In this document: positions 24,888-33,841 of the stretch, in pieces
Layout of the letters: each line of letters opens with the position of its first letter
Numbering within the stretch: the stretch's first letter is position 1
Source: CAZIVP01 sp964542915
GTDB taxonomy: Bacteria > Calditrichota > Calditrichia > Calditrichales > Calditrichaceae
NCBI GenBank assembly: GCA_964542915.1
Contig: CAZIVP010000001.1
Coordinates: 620,001 to 684,000, forward strand
Direction: 5' to 3'
Length of the DNA stretch: 64,000 nucleotides
Translations under genes and position numbers: made by a program
The notes under the pieces: model-generated
The model's database searches: none
What the model was told of the DNA's origin: nothing
What the model saw: the letters and a program-made list of their open reading frames with translations, nothing else

Positions 24888-26906
24888 ATGAATTCCGTTG
24901 ATGTATCACAGGCCATGCGGGCGTCGTTGCCCGAGAAACTGCCGCCCGCTCCTAAATTTGAAACCGGCATACGGCGGGCGCCCAATCGTGGTTTAAACCT
25001 GTCTAAGCAAGAGAAAGTTAAAGCTCTTAAAAACGCCTTGCGATATATCCCCCAGGCATTACACGAAGCCCTCGCACCGGAATTTTTGCAAGAACTGACG
25101 ACGATGGGACGCATATACGGGTATCGTTACCGACCGGAGGGGCGCATCAAAGCGCGGCCGGTGGATGAGTATAGAGGCATTTTGAAGGCGAGAGCGCTTC
25201 AACTGAATATTGATAACAATCTCGATTTCGATGTGGCCCTTTATCCTTATGAGCTGGTTACCTACGGGGAAACCGGTCAGGTTTGTCAAAACTGGATGCA
25301 ATACCGCCTCATCAAACAATATCTTGAGGTAATAAGAGAGGATCAGACCCTCGTAGTTCAATCCGGCCATCCGCTGGGCATTTTTCCGAGTAGTAAAGAA
25401 GCGCCCCTCGTTATTTCCACCAACGGTTTACTGGTGGGGCAATGGGACCATCCGGAACATTTTAAAAAATTGGCGGCCATGGGTGTCTCCAATTATGGAC
25501 AGATGACGGCGGGCGGTTGGATGTATATCGGACCGCAAGGAATCGTACACGGTACCTATCTTACCCTGCTTAACGCAGGGCGTCGTTACCTCGGTATCGC
25601 CGAAGACAAGGATTTGAAAGGTGTATGTTTTGTCAGTTCCGGTCTGGGCGGTATGTCCGGCGCACAGGCAAAAGCCATCGAAATCGCCGGCGGTATCGGT
25701 GTTATTGCGGAAGTGGATTATAGCCGCATCGAAACCCGTCGTTCCCAGGGGTGGTTAAGTCTGGTATCCGATAACCTCAACGAAATTGCCGGTTGGATTA
25801 CCGAGTATCGACATAATGGCCGGGCAGTTTCCATTGCTTATTACGGAAATGTGGTTGATCTGCTCGAATATCTGGTGGAAAATCAGATAGACGTTGAACT
25901 GTTATCGGATCAAACTTCCTGCCATGCGGTTTATGAAGGGGGTTACACGCCCGCCGGAATCTCGTTTGAGGAAGGGCGCCGTTTATTGAAAGAGTCTCCG
26001 CAAGAATTTAATCAGGCGGTTAATCGTTCTCTTAAGCGTCATTTTCAGGCGCTCAAGACTTTGACGGAGCGCGGAGCGTACTTCTGGGATTACGGTAACA
26101 GTTTTATGGCTTCCGTGTTTGAGGCCGGCGAGACGGATATTGCGCACAACAAAAGAGACACTTCCGAGGGTTTTATCTGGCCGTCGTATGTGGAAGATAT
26201 TATGGGTCCGATCTGTTTTGATCGCGGTTTCGGCCCCTTCCGCTGGGTCTGTCTGAGCGGAAAAGATGAAGATTTGCACAAGACCGACCGGGTTGCCATG
26301 GATTGTATCGATCCAAAGAAAAGTTCGTTGCATCGGGATAACCATCATTGGATAGCGACGGCTGATGAAAACAAGCTGGTGGTTGGCAGTAAAGCACGCA
26401 TCCTGTATTCCGATGAAGAGGGCAGGATTCAAATTGCGCTTAAATTTAATGAAATGGTACGAAACGGTGTGATCGGACCGGTGATTATCGGACGCGATCA
26501 TCACGATGTATCGGGCACCGATTCGCCGTTCCGGGAGACGGCTAATATTTATGACGGCAGCCGTACTACGGCCGATATGTCCGTTCATTGTTTTGGGGGC
26601 AATATCGCGCGCGGCATGACGCTGGTGGTCTTATCCAACGGCGGGGGCGTCGGTATCGGACGCGCAAGTAACGGTGGTAATGGCATCGTTCTGGACGGTA
26701 AAAAAGAGACCGACGCGGTTATTAGAAGCGGGTTGTCCTGGGATGTAATGGGCGGTGTGGCGCGGCGAAGCTGGGCGAGAAATCAACCCGCCATAGAAAC
26801 GGCCAGAGCCTGGAATGAAAAGCATAAAGATGAAGGGCACATCACACTACCGCAAACACCGCCGGATGGTTTGGTTGAGTCGCTGATCGATCGTTCCGAA
26901 GAGTAG
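24888..26906 (+). CDS. hutU: Urocanate hydratase, long form
   Basis: Converts urocanate to imidazolonepropionate in histidine degradation, with tightly bound NAD+. Recognisable blocks are TNGLLVGQWDHPEHF, YGQMTAGGWMYIGPQGI, the NAD-binding SSGLGGMSGAQAKA, the DQTSCHAVYEGGYTP region and the C-terminal SNGGGVGIGRASNGG. At 672 aa it is about 120 residues longer than the classical 550-560-aa enzymes and matches the longer form known from Bacteroidota. None of hutH, hutI, hutG or ftcD is adjacent. It converges with the GAF-PPDK fusion gene. Confidence 0.93.
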   Translation: MNSVDVSQAMRASLPEKLPPAPKFETGIRRAPNRGLNLSKQEKVKALKNALRYIPQALHEALAPEFLQELTTMGRIYGYRYRPEGRIKARPVDEYRGILKARALQLNIDNNLDFDVALYPYELVTYGETGQVCQNWMQYRLIKQYLEVIREDQTLVVQSGHPLGIFPSSKEAPLVISTNGLLVGQWDHPEHFKKLAAMGVSNYGQMTAGGWMYIGPQGIVHGTYLTLLNAGRRYLGIAEDKDLKGVCFVSSGLGGMSGAQAKAIEIAGGIGVIAEVDYSRIETRRSQGWLSLVSDNLNEIAGWITEYRHNGRAVSIAYYGNVVDLLEYLVENQIDVELLSDQTSCHAVYEGGYTPAGISFEEGRRLLKESPQEFNQAVNRSLKRHFQALKTLTERGAYFWDYGNSFMASVFEAGETDIAHNKRDTSEGFIWPSYVEDIMGPICFDRGFGPFRWVCLSGKDEDLHKTDRVAMDCIDPKKSSLHRDNHHWIATADENKLVVGSKARILYSDEEGRIQIALKFNEMVRNGVIGPVIIGRDHHDVSGTDSPFRETANIYDGSRTTADMSVHCFGGNIARGMTLVVLSNGGGVGIGRASNGGNGIVLDGKKETDAVIRSGLSWDVMGGVARRSWARNQPAIETARAWNEKHKDEGHITLPQTPPDGLVESLIDRSEE

Positions 26907-26947
26907 CCCGGAACACGGTGCGTGTATCGATTGATCGTAAACCGGTT

Positions 26948-29900
26948 TTAATCTTCCCCCACCCGGCCCAAAGGCAATTCTTCCAGATTAATCTCGCTCA
27001 AATTGAAACGTTCCACCAGTAACTGCTGGTCATTGATTTCACGGTCGCCGACGATTTGTACATCCAATATACCGCCCGCTTTAATACCGGTGCGTAAAAA
27101 GTTCATCTCATCCAGGCAAAGGCTCCAACCGTTTAACCAGTTTTCCAGATCGCGTCGCTGGTCCTGATCGCCTTTGAAGTGTACGAGTAAATCGATATCG
27201 CTGCCGGGCTGGGCGGTTTTATTTTTAGCGCTGCCCAGCAAATAACACGCTTTAACTCCGAAACGTTCGGGATCAATCTGAGAAGCCAGCTTTTCCGCCA
27301 TATAGGTGCGCCATACCGTATGATCTTCGGGTTGTGCTCCGACGGTCAGATTACGGTGTACTTCCTGCGGCGAGGCGAGCGCTGTCGAAGGAGGCGCTAA
27401 AATGCCGGCTGCGAACTCCTGATCGGCGTTCATCAGCAGGCTGAGTAAAAATCCGTTGGCCGCCTGGGAGACTTCAATAACATGAACGACGTCGCTTAAA
27501 TAGGAGTAGGCCGGCACTAACTCAAATAGCATGTTGGGCGCCTCTTTAAAAAAGGATTCCCTGAATATAACGCCTTCGTCATCGGGATAGAGCGGCAGGT
27601 AAAAGATGGAAGATTCCACCAAATCCTGGAAAAAGTGGGTGCCGAAGGACAGATCGGGAAGATAGTTGCCTTTTTTCTTGGCAATTTCAATTAATACGGC
27701 GGCGTTGTTGATATCGGAATACGTTACGCTGACGCCCAGCTTAATATCGCCGCGACTGCCCCAACGGCCGGGGCCCATTAAAATAAACCGACGCTTGGGT
27801 AATAGTTTATTCAGCTCGCTCACCACCTGACCGATGGCTTTCAAATCTTCCAGGTCTTCGACTTCGCTGTATTTATCGGGCTCCACATAAACGATATATT
27901 TAATATTGTTCACGGTGCCGTTGGATATGTATCGACGGGCGGAGAAAATAATACGCTCCTGCGGCAAATTATCCGGGATGATGGCCGGGGCGTGGTATTG
28001 TGAATAACTTTGCGGACGGCATTGCAGTAGATAAAAATTTTTGCCGTCGTGTGCAAATTCGATATCCACAGGTGTTGCCATTGCGCTCTGGAGCACCTTT
28101 AATATGGTATGAATTTCTTTTACGAATGCTGTATCGGATATGAGTCCCTCGAACGTAATAACGGTATCGGCTTCCTGAAAATTGGTGTTAAAAGCGGTCG
28201 GTTTTCGCAGATGATCGTGCTCGAATACGGAAGCCAGTTTATCAATGACAGGATATTCGTTACCATGCTCGCGCAATAATTCCGAAATGTCAATGGTCTC
28301 GAATTTATTGGTTTTAAGATTGATGACATCCATTTTTTGCGGTGAATAACGCACCCTTTCATCAAGACTCACATTGGCGCGTAAATTCGGCTGCCCGGGG
28401 GCAACAAGGGTGGGGTAATCGTCGCTCAAACGGTCCACCGCGCGGGTGCCCAAACCCGGAACCAGGCGTACTAAACCGTCCTCCCGTTTAATACGCGGCG
28501 ACCAGCGAAATTCATTATTGCTGAAAGCCACGCCGGCAAAGGCCGGCATGAAATAATCTCCGACCTGTTGTCCCACCACTTGCTGGATCATGACGCCCAT
28601 CTCTTCATGAAAATCGAGCAGCCCGCGTTCCGCACGATACTGAATGGGATCGGGGCCGATGGTGGATGCGTAAACCTCGGCAATGGCGTCCATCAGGGCA
28701 TTCAAACGCTCTTCTTTGCTGCCTTGATTGGCGATGAATAAACTTTTGTATTTGCCTGAAAAAGCCGAACCCAGGCGATCTTCCAGGAGGCTGGAGCTCC
28801 TGACAACCAGGGGCCGCGTGCCAAAATCGTCCAAAGCCACCGATAAACCCTGCTTCAATTCGCCCGGAAAGTGCGAATTTTTAAATAGTTGGATAATATG
28901 CGGATACTCTTTTTTGACCTCTTCGATCGGTTTGTATTTTTGTTCTAAAATCTCTTCCAGGTTGTTATAGTGCATGAAATGGATCATGGAATCGGAGGTG
29001 ATGTACCAGGTTTTAGGGGTTTTGATATCGCGGAGTACATTTTTGAATTCATTGGCTTTACGCAATACACGGAATGCCAGAAACATACCGGCGCTTTTGC
29101 CGCCCAACTTACCGTGGCTGCCCGTCGGAAAAATCATCCGGTGCAGGATATCGTGAAAATCGCGGACATGCACGTAATTCTTGGCAATGTTGATAAATTC
29201 CAGTTGATCACTGAAAAAACGCCTGATTAATGCCGCGCGCACGCCGATACGTGCAGACGGGGCAAGAGCCATACCGTCGGGATTAATCTGATAGTAGCGC
29301 CGGATTGCCTCGTTAATATCGGTGAGCGACGAATCGTTATTGGATACGGCTTTTATTAGAAAGCTGGTTTTATCCTGTTGCATCCACTGTTGGATTCGGG
29401 TGAGGATTTCACGGTTGTTCATATGGTGGGCGGCGATTTGAAAGACCTTTTTACTGAGCGCGAACATATCGCCGAAACGCCGGCGCGCCAGAGGCGTATT
29501 GGTTTCGCCGAGTGCTTTCTCTTCTTCCCGCGCTGCAAAAGGATTAAATTGCTGCAACAATTGATCGGTCTCTTCAATGCCGCGCCAAACCAGATGGTTT
29601 AACATTTTTCGGGTAATACGGATGTATGTATCCGGATCGGTCCGTTTTAATAACTCCAGTATAACACGCCACTCGCCTTCATTGCGTGAGGACATATCCT
29701 GCTTGGTGGTTTCCCATTTGTTAAAGACCGATTTTAGCTTCTGATACATTATATAGTGGCCGAGTCGCTGGGCAATGGTATCCAAAAGACGTTTTTCTTC
29801 AAGTAAAAACGGTCCCACATCGGCTTCCGGTTTTTCCTGAGAGTAGGAGACCCGTATGGAGCCGACCACACGGTCCTGGACGGTAATATTGGTATTCAGG

Positions 29901-30145
29901 GCCCAGGGAGATTCTTTGTATTCCGGACTCTTATAAACATGGTCGCCATAAACAAGTTTTACATTGCAGATTTCAGGGTACTGCAAGGCGGGGGGGATGA
30001 TGGATATTAGCCTGGAAAATAATTCATCGAAATCTTTATCGGTATGGTGCAAAAGCTCTTCGAGTTCATAAAGACAGTTTAACTCTTTGACACGCTCTTC
30101 CAGGGTATCAATTAAACGGTTGAGTGTTTTGGGATCTTCTGACAT
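26948..30145 (-). CDS. GAF / PPDK N-terminal domain / nucleotidyltransferase fusion
   Basis: A 1065-aa protein with three recognisable parts. Residues about 1-165 resemble the GAF-like input domain of sensor kinases (ELNCLYELEELL, then FLLEEKRLLDTIAQRLGHY). Residues about 345-730 carry a pyruvate-phosphate-dikinase/PEP-synthase ATP-binding domain (RPLVVRSSSLLEDRLGSAFS, DIEFAHDGKNFYLLQCRPQ). A block with GPGRWGSRGDIKLGVSV and FGTHFFQDLVESS follows. Residues about 945-1050 are a pol-beta-type nucleotidyltransferase with GS and SDIDLLVHF (near 971). The phosphohistidine domain and PEP-binding TIM barrel of true PPDK/PpsA are absent. It probably binds ATP and responds to a ligand, but the reaction is unknown. 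It is separated from the upstream dehydrogenase by a terminator, so it has its own promoter. Confidence 0.8.
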   Translation of the reverse strand: MSEDPKTLNRLIDTLEERVKELNCLYELEELLHHTDKDFDELFSRLISIIPPALQYPEICNVKLVYGDHVYKSPEYKESPWALNTNITVQDRVVGSIRVSYSQEKPEADVGPFLLEEKRLLDTIAQRLGHYIMYQKLKSVFNKWETTKQDMSSRNEGEWRVILELLKRTDPDTYIRITRKMLNHLVWRGIEETDQLLQQFNPFAAREEEKALGETNTPLARRRFGDMFALSKKVFQIAAHHMNNREILTRIQQWMQQDKTSFLIKAVSNNDSSLTDINEAIRRYYQINPDGMALAPSARIGVRAALIRRFFSDQLEFINIAKNYVHVRDFHDILHRMIFPTGSHGKLGGKSAGMFLAFRVLRKANEFKNVLRDIKTPKTWYITSDSMIHFMHYNNLEEILEQKYKPIEEVKKEYPHIIQLFKNSHFPGELKQGLSVALDDFGTRPLVVRSSSLLEDRLGSAFSGKYKSLFIANQGSKEERLNALMDAIAEVYASTIGPDPIQYRAERGLLDFHEEMGVMIQQVVGQQVGDYFMPAFAGVAFSNNEFRWSPRIKREDGLVRLVPGLGTRAVDRLSDDYPTLVAPGQPNLRANVSLDERVRYSPQKMDVINLKTNKFETIDISELLREHGNEYPVIDKLASVFEHDHLRKPTAFNTNFQEADTVITFEGLISDTAFVKEIHTILKVLQSAMATPVDIEFAHDGKNFYLLQCRPQSYSQYHAPAIIPDNLPQERIIFSARRYISNGTVNNIKYIVYVEPDKYSEVEDLEDLKAIGQVVSELNKLLPKRRFILMGPGRWGSRGDIKLGVSVTYSDINNAAVLIEIAKKKGNYLPDLSFGTHFFQDLVESSIFYLPLYPDDEGVIFRESFFKEAPNMLFELVPAYSYLSDVVHVIEVSQAANGFLLSLLMNADQEFAAGILAPPSTALASPQEVHRNLTVGAQPEDHTVWRTYMAEKLASQIDPERFGVKACYLLGSAKNKTAQPGSDIDLLVHFKGDQDQRRDLENWLNGWSLCLDEMNFLRTGIKAGGILDVQIVGDREINDQQLLVERFNLSEINLEELPLGRVGED

Positions 30146-30193
30146 GTTTTCACCCGATTGGCGGTAACAATTTTGTTTGGTTGGACTTAATAT

Positions 30194-30223
30194 AAAAAAT
30201 CCGGTAGCGTTACGCTACCGGAT
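30194..30223 (-). terminator. Terminator of the glutamate-family dehydrogenase gene
   Basis: A perfect 11-bp inverted repeat, ATCCGGTAGCG (30199-30209) and CGCTACCGGAT (30213-30223), with a three-base loop. Read on the minus strand it is followed by a run of T. It lies 38 bases beyond the dehydrogenase stop and ahead of the GAF-PPDK fusion gene. Confidence 0.88.
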
Positions 30224-30260
30224 GCGAATAGGAGGGATTATATGCAATGAACTATATGGG

Positions 30261-31550
30261 CTATAACCAACCGCGGTCTTTTGAGGCCTGCGCTACACGT
30301 TCAATGGCAATAATATAGGCGGCGTCTCGGGTATAAAGCTTGCGCTGCGTTGCTAAGTTGGTTACATCCCAGAAGGCGTCGGTCATCTTTTGATCGACTT
30401 TTGCCAGCACTTCATCCTTCGGCCAGTAATAATTCATGTTGCTTTGAACCTGTTCAAAGTAACTGCACGTTACGCCGCCGGCATTGGCTAGAAAATCGGG
30501 GATGACGAAAACCTTACGCTGGTTGAGCACCTTATCGGCGTCTGGTGTGGTTGGGCCGTTGGCGCCTTCGGCGATTATTTTAACTTTGCGGCTGATTTTT
30601 TCCACATTGTCGCCGGTGATCTGGTTTTCAAGGGCACAGGGTAGTAGGATATCCACTTCTTCTTCCAACCAGGCGTCGGCGTCCAGAACTTCGTAGCCTT
30701 TACCCGCGGCATTATCCTTATTGATTCCGCCGAAGCGATCGGTTATGGAACGTAACTCATCAAGATTGATGCCGTCTTTTTTACGATAGGTAAAGGCCTT
30801 GGATTCCGACTGATCCCAGCAGGCGACGCTGGTTACCTTGCCGCCCAATTGCGTGTAGAGTTCGATGGCATACTGAGCGACGTTGCCAAATCCCTGAACG
30901 CTGGCCACCGTATCTTTGGGATCGATATCAAGATGCTTTAAGGCCTCGCGAACGGTATAAATCAAGCCGTAGCCCGTGGCTTCCGTTCTACCCAGAGAAC
31001 CGCCCATACCCACCGGTTTTCCGGTGATCAAGCCGGGATATCGTCCTCCGGTAATGGTTTCATATTCATCCAACATCCAAAGCATATGCTGGGCGTTTGT
31101 CATTACATCCGGCGCCGGAACATCAGCGAGAGGGCCGATATTTTTGTATACCTGCCGCACCCAACCGCGACATATTTGTTCCTGTTCACGGGCGCTCAGG
31201 TTGTGGGGATCGCAAATGACGCCGCCTTTTCCCCCGCCGAGGGGCAAAGACGCCACGGCGGTTTTCCAGGTCATCCACATCGAAAGAGCACGAACCGTAT
31301 CGATGGTTTCCTGTGGATGGAAGCGAATACCGCCTTTGGCCGGGCCGCGCGCATCGTTGTGCTGGCAGCGGAACCCGCGAAATACCTGGACGGAGCCGTC
31401 ATCCATGTGTACAGGGATACTGAAATGAAATTCCCGTAACGGATATCGCAAGAGTTCTCTTGATGCCGGATCAAGATTTATCATATCGGCGACTTTATCA
31501 AATTGAGCCTGCGCCATCTCAAAGGCGTTAAATGCTTTCTTCTGTGCCAT
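30261..31550 (-). CDS. gdhA: Glu/Leu/Phe/Val dehydrogenase (glutamate dehydrogenase type)
   Basis: NAD(P)-dependent oxidative deaminase of 429 aa, the usual length for bacterial hexameric GDH-II-type enzymes. Seen: the substrate-binding RGPAKGGIRFHP... segment (written in the sequence as ARGPAKGGIRFHP), PLGGGKGGVICDP with the catalytic Lys region, APDVMT with the catalytic Asp, the Rossmann motif SVQGFGNVAQYA, and ENQITGDN with ANGPTTPDAD. Glutamate is the likely substrate. The start has AAAGGAAG upstream. It is followed by its own terminator. Confidence 0.93.
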   Translation of the reverse strand: MAQKKAFNAFEMAQAQFDKVADMINLDPASRELLRYPLREFHFSIPVHMDDGSVQVFRGFRCQHNDARGPAKGGIRFHPQETIDTVRALSMWMTWKTAVASLPLGGGKGGVICDPHNLSAREQEQICRGWVRQVYKNIGPLADVPAPDVMTNAQHMLWMLDEYETITGGRYPGLITGKPVGMGGSLGRTEATGYGLIYTVREALKHLDIDPKDTVASVQGFGNVAQYAIELYTQLGGKVTSVACWDQSESKAFTYRKKDGINLDELRSITDRFGGINKDNAAGKGYEVLDADAWLEEEVDILLPCALENQITGDNVEKISRKVKIIAEGANGPTTPDADKVLNQRKVFVIPDFLANAGGVTCSYFEQVQSNMNYYWPKDEVLAKVDQKMTDAFWDVTNLATQRKLYTRDAAYIIAIERVAQASKDRGWL

Positions 31551-31578
31551 AGTAAGCTTCCTTTCTCACCTTACGTTT

Positions 31579-31625
31579 GTTATACCTAACCCGAATTTTG
31601 CGGTTACAAGTACCGAAACATCGGG
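31579..31625 (-). promoter_or_regulatory. Possible gdhA promoter overlapping a nested inverted repeat
   Basis: On the minus strand TTGTAA (31609-31604) and TATAAC (31584-31579) are separated by 19 bases, slightly long for a sigma-70-type promoter. Overlapping them is a nested inverted repeat: CCCGA (31590-31594) with TCGGG (31621-31625), and inside it CGGT (31601-31604) with ACCG (31612-31615). A regulator bound here would cover the promoter. Confidence 0.35.
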
Positions 31626-32432
31626 CAAAAAGCAAATTGTTGAATGCTTGATTTGTTGAATTAATGATCCAGTGATTCTACAAATCAACGTTACTTCACA
31701 ATTCGTTTTGCCGGGGCTTTATGATTTGTGATTTCAAAGTTCTGTGAGAACAGACAGCCAATTTTGCGTCCGACGCATAACAGCCAGTAACATCAAGACG
31801 GAACGATGAAGCGGAAGCTGACCAATAGGTGTTTTAGTTAGCTTCCTGCGATTTCAATACACATGTTCCACCCCGGTTACTATCGCCGCTGCCTGCAATC
31901 TGTCAAAATCCTGTTCATCCTTACAAAATGCTGATTCACATCAATAGTAAGGATAATAATTCAGTAATATAATCATAAGAAAATCAAAAGAAAACTATCT
32001 TTATATATTCATATTGGGTTTAAAGCAGCGGTTGGATCGCTTTGCGTAACTCACGCATTAACAAAATCATATATATCATAATAGTCCATGGGACTCGAAG
32101 GCTAAAATCATAATTACGAAAAATAATACATAAAATTACAGCTCGCCTCAATAGCCCAATCAATCGTTTGGTTCGTGGGTCCGAACATGCCTCCTGGCGA
32201 GGACTCAACGATAAGATTAAAACAATGGAATGCGGTATGCGCCTATTGTATATGGAAACAATTAGGGTTAACGACATTCGATGTAATGTATCAACGGCTA
32301 AAAAAGGCGGGTTTTAATGAAAAAAAGCGAAGCACTGTATTGCATTTTCATAAAAAAACTGTTATCATTGTGGTAAATAATTCCTTAAATGTACTGAAAA
32401 TGGTGTAAATTCCCTAATTAGGCCTTTGCCCT
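31626..32432. other. Long intergenic region upstream of the dcw cluster
   Basis: About 800 bases between divergent gdhA and mraZ. Two open frames of 77-85 codons (32175-32408 plus, 32020-32277 minus) overlap each other, lack ribosome-binding sites and have no recognisable content, so I do not call them genes. Two small adjacent hairpins are present: GTTCG/CGAAC (32171-32175 with 32182-32186) and CCTC/GAGG (32190-32193 with 32199-32202). The right end holds direct repeats described separately. Confidence 0.4.
32371..32413 (+). promoter_or_regulatory. Direct repeats upstream of mraZ, possible MraZ operator
   Basis: TGGTAAATAATTCC (32371-32384) recurs as TGGTGTAAATTCC (32401-32413), exactly 30 bases (about three helical turns) apart and ending 19 bases before the mraZ start. 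Known MraZ operators are TGGG/TGGT-type short direct repeats just upstream of mraZ, so autoregulation through these repeats is a reasonable inference. A good -35/-10 pair could not be placed. Confidence 0.4.
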
Positions 32433-32909
32433 ATGGCTGTAGTGGATTTTGCCGGGGAATATTATTGTTCCCTGGACAGTAAAAATCGCGTTAACATTCC
32501 TTCCGGGATCCGGAAAATTATCGTCCCAGAGGCCGATAACACACTGGTGTTTACCTTAGGCTTCGAAGGGATCAATCTGTATGCATACCCCCTAAATGAG
32601 TGGCACCGTCTCACCAGGAAGTTACGCACACTTAATCCCCTCGAAAAGAAAATTCGCGATTTTATTCGACTATTTGTGGGTAAAGCCTTCTATGCGGGTA
32701 TGGACTCCCAGGGCAGAGTCATGTTACCGGAGCGGGTTCTCAAAATAGGGAAAATAGACCACGAATTGCTCATCATTGGTTCCCTGACAAAACTGGAAAT
32801 CTGGAATCCGAAGATGTATGAGCAGTATCAGGAAAAAGAAAAGCTGAATATAAGCGATTTGGCGGAGGAGATCAGTTTTACCGATATGTTCTTTGAAAAG
32901 GACGATTGA
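32433..32909 (+). CDS. mraZ: Transcriptional regulator MraZ
   Basis: Ring-forming AbrB-like DNA-binding protein that represses its own dcw operon. The 158-aa product has two MraZ repeats: EYYCSLDSKNRVNIPSGIRK (about 8-27) and the second DSQGRVMLPERVLK (about 91-104). The SLDSKNRVNIP and DSQGRV signatures are diagnostic. It is slightly longer than the typical 140-150 aa. It heads the cluster; its stop lies eight bases before the rsmH GTG. Confidence 0.95.
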   Translation: MAVVDFAGEYYCSLDSKNRVNIPSGIRKIIVPEADNTLVFTLGFEGINLYAYPLNEWHRLTRKLRTLNPLEKKIRDFIRLFVGKAFYAGMDSQGRVMLPERVLKIGKIDHELLIIGSLTKLEIWNPKMYEQYQEKEKLNISDLAEEISFTDMFFEKDD

Positions 32910-32917
32910 GGTGGCCA

Positions 32918-33841
32918 GTGAACGATTTTCATATTCCGGTGCTGGCGGATTCGGTTTGCCGTTGTTTGATAACCGACAGGGAAGGCGTCTATTATGACGG
33001 CACGGTGGGCGGCGGCGGCCATGCTCTTCAGCTGTTGCGGCAATTGGGGGAAAAGGCGCGTTACATTGCTGTTGACCGGGATGGCGAGGCGCTGCAACGC
33101 GCCCGAACACGCCTGAACGCTTATAATAACATTCATTATTATCACGGCCGATTCTCCGCGTTTGAAGAAGCTTTAAACCCGATCGGCATAACCGTCGTCG
33201 ACGGCATGTTATTCGACCTCGGGCTTTCTTCATGGCAAATCGATAGGGAGAATCGCGGTTTCACGTTCAGTAAGGATGCACCGTTGGATATGCGTATGGA
33301 TGCAAGGCAGGAGACCACCGCGGCCGATCTTCTATATGCCGCTGACGAAGAGGCCCTGTTTCGGATATTTCGGGATTATGGCGAAGAGCGCCACGCACGT
33401 AAAATTGCACGCAATATTAAACACGAACAGCGTTACCGGAAAGTGGATCGCAGTAAGGATTTGGTAGAAATCATATGTAAATGCGTACCGCCGCCGAATC
33501 AGGTAAAGAGTTATGCCCGTATATTTCAGGCTTTACGGATCGCGGTTAATGAAGAACTGCATATTCTGGAGGAGATGTTACATCACTTTCTGCATTATTT
33601 AAAACCGGGCGGACGTATTGCAGTGATCGCATACCATTCGCTGGAAGATCGAATCGTTAAACGGTATTTCCAAAAACAGGAAAATCCCTGTGAATGCCCG
33701 CCTGAATTTCCGTACTGTGTTTGCGGGAACGTCCCGCGTTTGCGACGGATAAAGCCGTTTCCGATGCAACCTTCAGTTGAGGAAATTAGGCAAAATCCGA
33801 GGGCGCGCAGCGCGAAATTGAGAATAGGAGAAAAATTATGA
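32918..33841 (+). CDS. rsmH: 16S rRNA (cytosine-1402-N4)-methyltransferase RsmH
   Basis: SAM-dependent methyltransferase that modifies C1402 in the ribosomal P site. About 307 aa from GTG 32918, chosen because GAGG lies six bases upstream and the protein then begins with the conserved DFHIPVLADSV. A TTG at 32906 overlapping the mraZ stop is a weaker option. The SAM motif GTVGGGGHALQLL, the LFDLGLSSWQID block and the C-terminal YHSLEDRIVKRYF are present. The stop overlaps the ftsL-like start. Confidence 0.96.
   Translation: MNDFHIPVLADSVCRCLITDREGVYYDGTVGGGGHALQLLRQLGEKARYIAVDRDGEALQRARTRLNAYNNIHYYHGRFSAFEEALNPIGITVVDGMLFDLGLSSWQIDRENRGFTFSKDAPLDMRMDARQETTAADLLYAADEEALFRIFRDYGEERHARKIARNIKHEQRYRKVDRSKDLVEIICKCVPPPNQVKSYARIFQALRIAVNEELHILEEMLHHFLHYLKPGGRIAVIAYHSLEDRIVKRYFQKQENPCECPPEFPYCVCGNVPRLRRIKPFPMQPSVEEIRQNPRARSAKLRIGEKL

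Noticed and set aside
25983..26588. Open frame of 201 codons on the minus strand
   Set aside because: Lies entirely inside hutU in antisense; composition is a mirror of the urocanase gene.
27100..27320. MNT-HEPN toxin-antitoxin module suggested by the GS...SDID motif
   Set aside because: The nucleotidyltransferase is the tail of a 1065-aa protein and no HEPN gene is adjacent.
32020..32408. Two overlapping opposite frames of 85 and 77 codons before mraZ
   Set aside because: No ribosome-binding sites, no family content, and they overlap each other; treated as intergenic DNA.
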